A stretch of 6,838 nt of DNA from Bacteroidia bacterium (GTDB taxonomy: Bacteria; Bacteroidota; Bacteroidia; Bacteroidales; Azobacteroidaceae). Every line of letters begins with the position of its first letter. Position 1 is the stretch's first letter. The DNA lies in assembly GCA_025999255.1 (NCBI GenBank), contig BNXB01000071.1, positions 1 through 6,838 of the forward strand, given 5' to 3'. A program made the translations under genes and the position numbers. Positions 5,269 to 6,838 of this stretch are shown here, in pieces. Below the pieces are notes generated by a model. That model did no database searches. It saw only the letters and a list, made by a program, of their open reading frames with translations, and had not been told where the DNA came from.

Positions 5269-5909
5269 AAATCGAACCGTTGCCGGTAATTAAACGGATA
5301 ATCTTCGCCCAAAGAAGAAATAATTAATCCTGCCCCTCTTTGTTCCAGTTCCTTTGTAACAATCCCGGCCACTACAGCGATATTCTCATTGTCGAGATGA
5401 CTGAAAGGTTCATCCATCAAAAGGAAATCGAACGGTTGGCACAAGGCACGAATAATAGTTACCCGTTGTTGTTGTCCGTAAGACAACCGGGAGACTTTCT
5501 CATTTAACTTTTCTTCCAATCCGACCCGCACAAACAAATTCCTGATTTCGGCTTCGGTTTTGTGGTTCGTCAATCGATTCTTGATAGAGACATTTTCAAA
5601 AGCAGTCAAATCCGGGAAAAGCCTTAAACCCTGAAAAACAAAACTGATCTCCGTTTTTCTTATTCCTACCCATTGGGCATGCGTCAAAGTACAGGTTTTC
5701 GCCTGGTCCAAAAAGATATCTCCTGTAAAGTCCGTCCGTTCACCGAAAATATAACTGAACAACGACGATTTTCCCTTACCTGAAGCCGCCCGAATCAGAT
5801 ATTTTTCACCTCGGCAGAAGGTAACCTCCTTAGACCAAATTTCCGATACAGGATTTTCTGTATCGGAAATAAAGTCAGGTATTACATGATTTACCTGTAT
5901 TTTATCCAT
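5265..5909 (-). CDS. ABC transporter ATP-binding protein, LolD/MacB type, with atypical motifs
   Basis: A 214-residue nucleotide-binding subunit, somewhat short for LolD-like proteins. Visible motifs are a P-loop AASGKGKSS at 41-49, Q-loop Q93 in FVFQGLRLFPDLTAFENV, signature LSYGQQQRV at 142-150, Walker B FLLMDEP at 162-168 and a D-loop at 170-173. The R-L-F-P-D-L-T segment after the Q-loop is typical of LolD/MacB ATPases. Two departures from consensus stand out. The first P-loop glycine is Ala41, and the switch region reads LIISSLGEDY (195-204) where a T-H-D triplet with the catalytic histidine is expected. ATP binding and dimerisation motifs are intact, so it may hydrolyse slowly or use another residue. 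It overlaps the downstream permease by 4 nt and starts 8 bp after the DUF4836-like gene, so all three are probably co-transcribed. A perfect 13-bp inverted repeat lies in codons 14-24. Confidence 0.85.
   Translation of the reverse strand: MDKIQVNHVIPDFISDTENPVSEIWSKEVTFCRGEKYLIRAASGKGKSSLFSYIFGERTDFTGDIFLDQAKTCTLTHAQWVGIRKTEISFVFQGLRLFPDLTAFENVSIKNRLTNHKTEAEIRNLFVRVGLEEKLNEKVSRLSYGQQQRVTIIRALCQPFDFLLMDEPFSHLDNENIAVVAGIVTKELEQRGAGLIISSLGEDYPFNYRQRFDL
5839..5870 (-). repeat. Perfect 13-bp inverted repeat (hairpin) inside the ABC ATPase coding sequence
   Basis: On the minus strand ATTTCCGATACAG is followed by a 6-nt loop AAAATC and the exact complement CTGTATCGGAAAT. The stem has five G-C pairs and would form in the mRNA about 40 nt after the ATG at 5909. 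It encodes residues 14-24 (ISDTENPVSEI), before the Walker A motif, where the ABC fold tolerates variation. It may be an mRNA structure that tunes translation or processing within the operon, or a protein-binding dyad; no U-tract follows, so a terminator is unlikely. Confidence 0.75.
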
Positions 5910-5917
5910 AAATAACG

Positions 5918-6838
5918 TTACTGTTTTGAAGCAGCATCATCTACCGTTTTCAAAATTGTTCTTAAAGAATTCTGTTTACTATCTTTGAACTTTAACGAGA
6001 AAACGACTTCGTTCTTTTCATTGACGGAATAACTCATATCTTTCAATGGTTCGATAGCAGAAAGAAACATTTTAATCCCACCGGGAACATTATTTTTCAA
6101 CATAGTACGCAGATTTTCGGGATAGGTTTCCAGATCCAGGTTCAAATAAAACAAAGCCGGCGATTTTTTAAGTTCGGTAGCCATCGGATTATTTTTCAGG
6201 TTCGGACTGAAACCTTTACCTACAAACGAAGCGATTGCTTCAGCATCGTCGGTAATCAAAACCCGCTTATCCTTATAACCAATATTCAAACCTACCATAA
6301 AAGGAGTAGTAATTACATAATAACCTCCATTTTCTTTCAGCATTTCTTTCGGGAACAATGCAAGAAATCGTTCGAAATCGCTTTCATTCTTCAAAGTAAA
6401 ACTCAATCCCGCCAATGGGATAGGAAGTGGTCCCTGAGCGAGGTTATACAAACTGAATACCACATCTCCCTCAATAATATCGAAAAGCGTCTTTACAGTC
6501 GGATCATTAAATAATTTCTGATAGACATCCATTCCGGGAGCCTGCATCTGAGCCACACTTTCATTGAGTAATTTAATATATTCCACCCAATTGATTGACA
6601 ATTTCGCCAACAAATAAGATTTATCGGGAAAATCTTCCAATAAAGCAGTATTGAAATCCTTTTTGATAACCGGGTATTTCTTAAAGAATTCATCGACTTT
6701 CGATTGAGGAGAGAGATGCGCACTCACTTTGACTTCGCCATTTTCAAAATTCAAGTAACTATGTACATAAGCATCTTTGAATTCGTTTACATATTCAGGC
6801 ATTGTAATGTCCATCTTACCGACAAAATTCATCAACTC
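5918..6838 (-). CDS. DUF4836-like protein, C-terminal part (runs off the right edge)
   Basis: The frame is open to the edge on the minus strand (reading E-L-M-N-F-V-G-K-M-D...), so this is the C-terminal 306 or so residues of a longer protein; the true start lies outside. The sequence resembles DUF4836, a Bacteroidota family of about 500-residue proteins that usually carry a lipoprotein signal, which would lie in the missing part. Recognisable features are alternating beta-rich repeats such as EGDVVFSLYNLAQGPLPIPLAGLSFTLKNESDFERFL and GGYYVITTPFMVGLNIGYKDKRVLITDD, and an end with MSYSVNEKNEVVFSLKFKDSKQNSLRTIL. No membrane segment is seen in this part. It is followed after 8 bp by the ABC ATPase gene, which suggests it is the envelope partner or client of that ABC unit. 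The function of the family is not established. The call comes from overall resemblance, not from an alignment. Confidence 0.6.
   Translation of the reverse strand, partial: ELMNFVGKMDITMPEYVNEFKDAYVHSYLNFENGEVKVSAHLSPQSKVDEFFKKYPVIKKDFNTALLEDFPDKSYLLAKLSINWVEYIKLLNESVAQMQAPGMDVYQKLFNDPTVKTLFDIIEGDVVFSLYNLAQGPLPIPLAGLSFTLKNESDFERFLALFPKEMLKENGGYYVITTPFMVGLNIGYKDKRVLITDDAEAIASFVGKGFSPNLKNNPMATELKKSPALFYLNLDLETYPENLRTMLKNNVPGGIKMFLSAIEPLKDMSYSVNEKNEVVFSLKFKDSKQNSLRTILKTVDDAASKQ

Noticed and set aside
6833..6835. TTG at 6835 as the start of the DUF4836-like gene
   Set aside because: The frame remains open through the last codon of the window, and the family is much longer with an N-terminal signal, so the real start is outside.

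Overview
The window looks like a stretch of a Bacteroidota (Bacteroidales-type) chromosome or large accessory region. The evidence is moderate-to-low GC, several TAnnTTTG promoter elements of the Bacteroides -7 class, the absence of clear Shine-Dalgarno sequences, an AAA_14/DUF4143 ATPase, and a protein resembling the DUF4836 family found in this phylum. No sequence search was run; all family calls come from reading the translations.

Left part (1-2762): nested mobile elements. An IS21-family element lies on the minus strand, with istA (IstA transposase, start taken at 2275) followed after 21 bp by istB. istB stops abruptly after 186 codons because another element joins it at 125/126. Read on the minus strand, the joined DNA begins GTAACC, the type of end known for IS66-family elements. 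It then shows a TATTTTTG promoter motif and the first 18 codons of an ORF (MLTDQQFSELHSRYVSSG...) resembling the small IS66 accessory protein TnpA. The TAA inside the IS66-like end supplies the stop codon of the broken istB. Upstream of istA is a run of five direct repeats built on CGGA-N5-TCCG, plus a sixth copy further out. They are probably transposase-binding sites of the IS21 left end and abut the istA promoter. The 587 bp between istA and the next gene also hold a 10-bp perfect dyad over the istA promoter, a possible IS tip near 2762, an imperfect 31-nt dyad and a second promoter motif.

Middle (2863-3984, plus strand): one stand-alone ATPase gene with an AAA_14 domain and a DUF4143/PD-(D/E)XK-like C-terminus, transcribed convergently with the genes to its right.

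Right part (4045-6838, minus strand): a tightly packed operon of at least three genes. They are a partial DUF4836-like protein running off the right edge, an ABC transporter ATPase 8 bp downstream, and a four-helix FtsX/MacB-type permease overlapping the ATPase by 4 nt. The ATPase and permease should form a type VII (MacB/LolCDE-like) mechanotransmission ABC unit. The ATPase departs from consensus at the first P-loop glycine and at the switch histidine, and its early coding sequence holds a perfect 13-bp inverted repeat.

The most notable items are the nested IS66-in-IS21 insertion, the six-copy CGGA-N5-TCCG array next to the istA promoter, the 13-bp hairpin inside the ABC ATPase gene, and the non-canonical ABC unit coupled to a DUF4836-like protein. 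I do not see a clear-cut new defence or genetic system.
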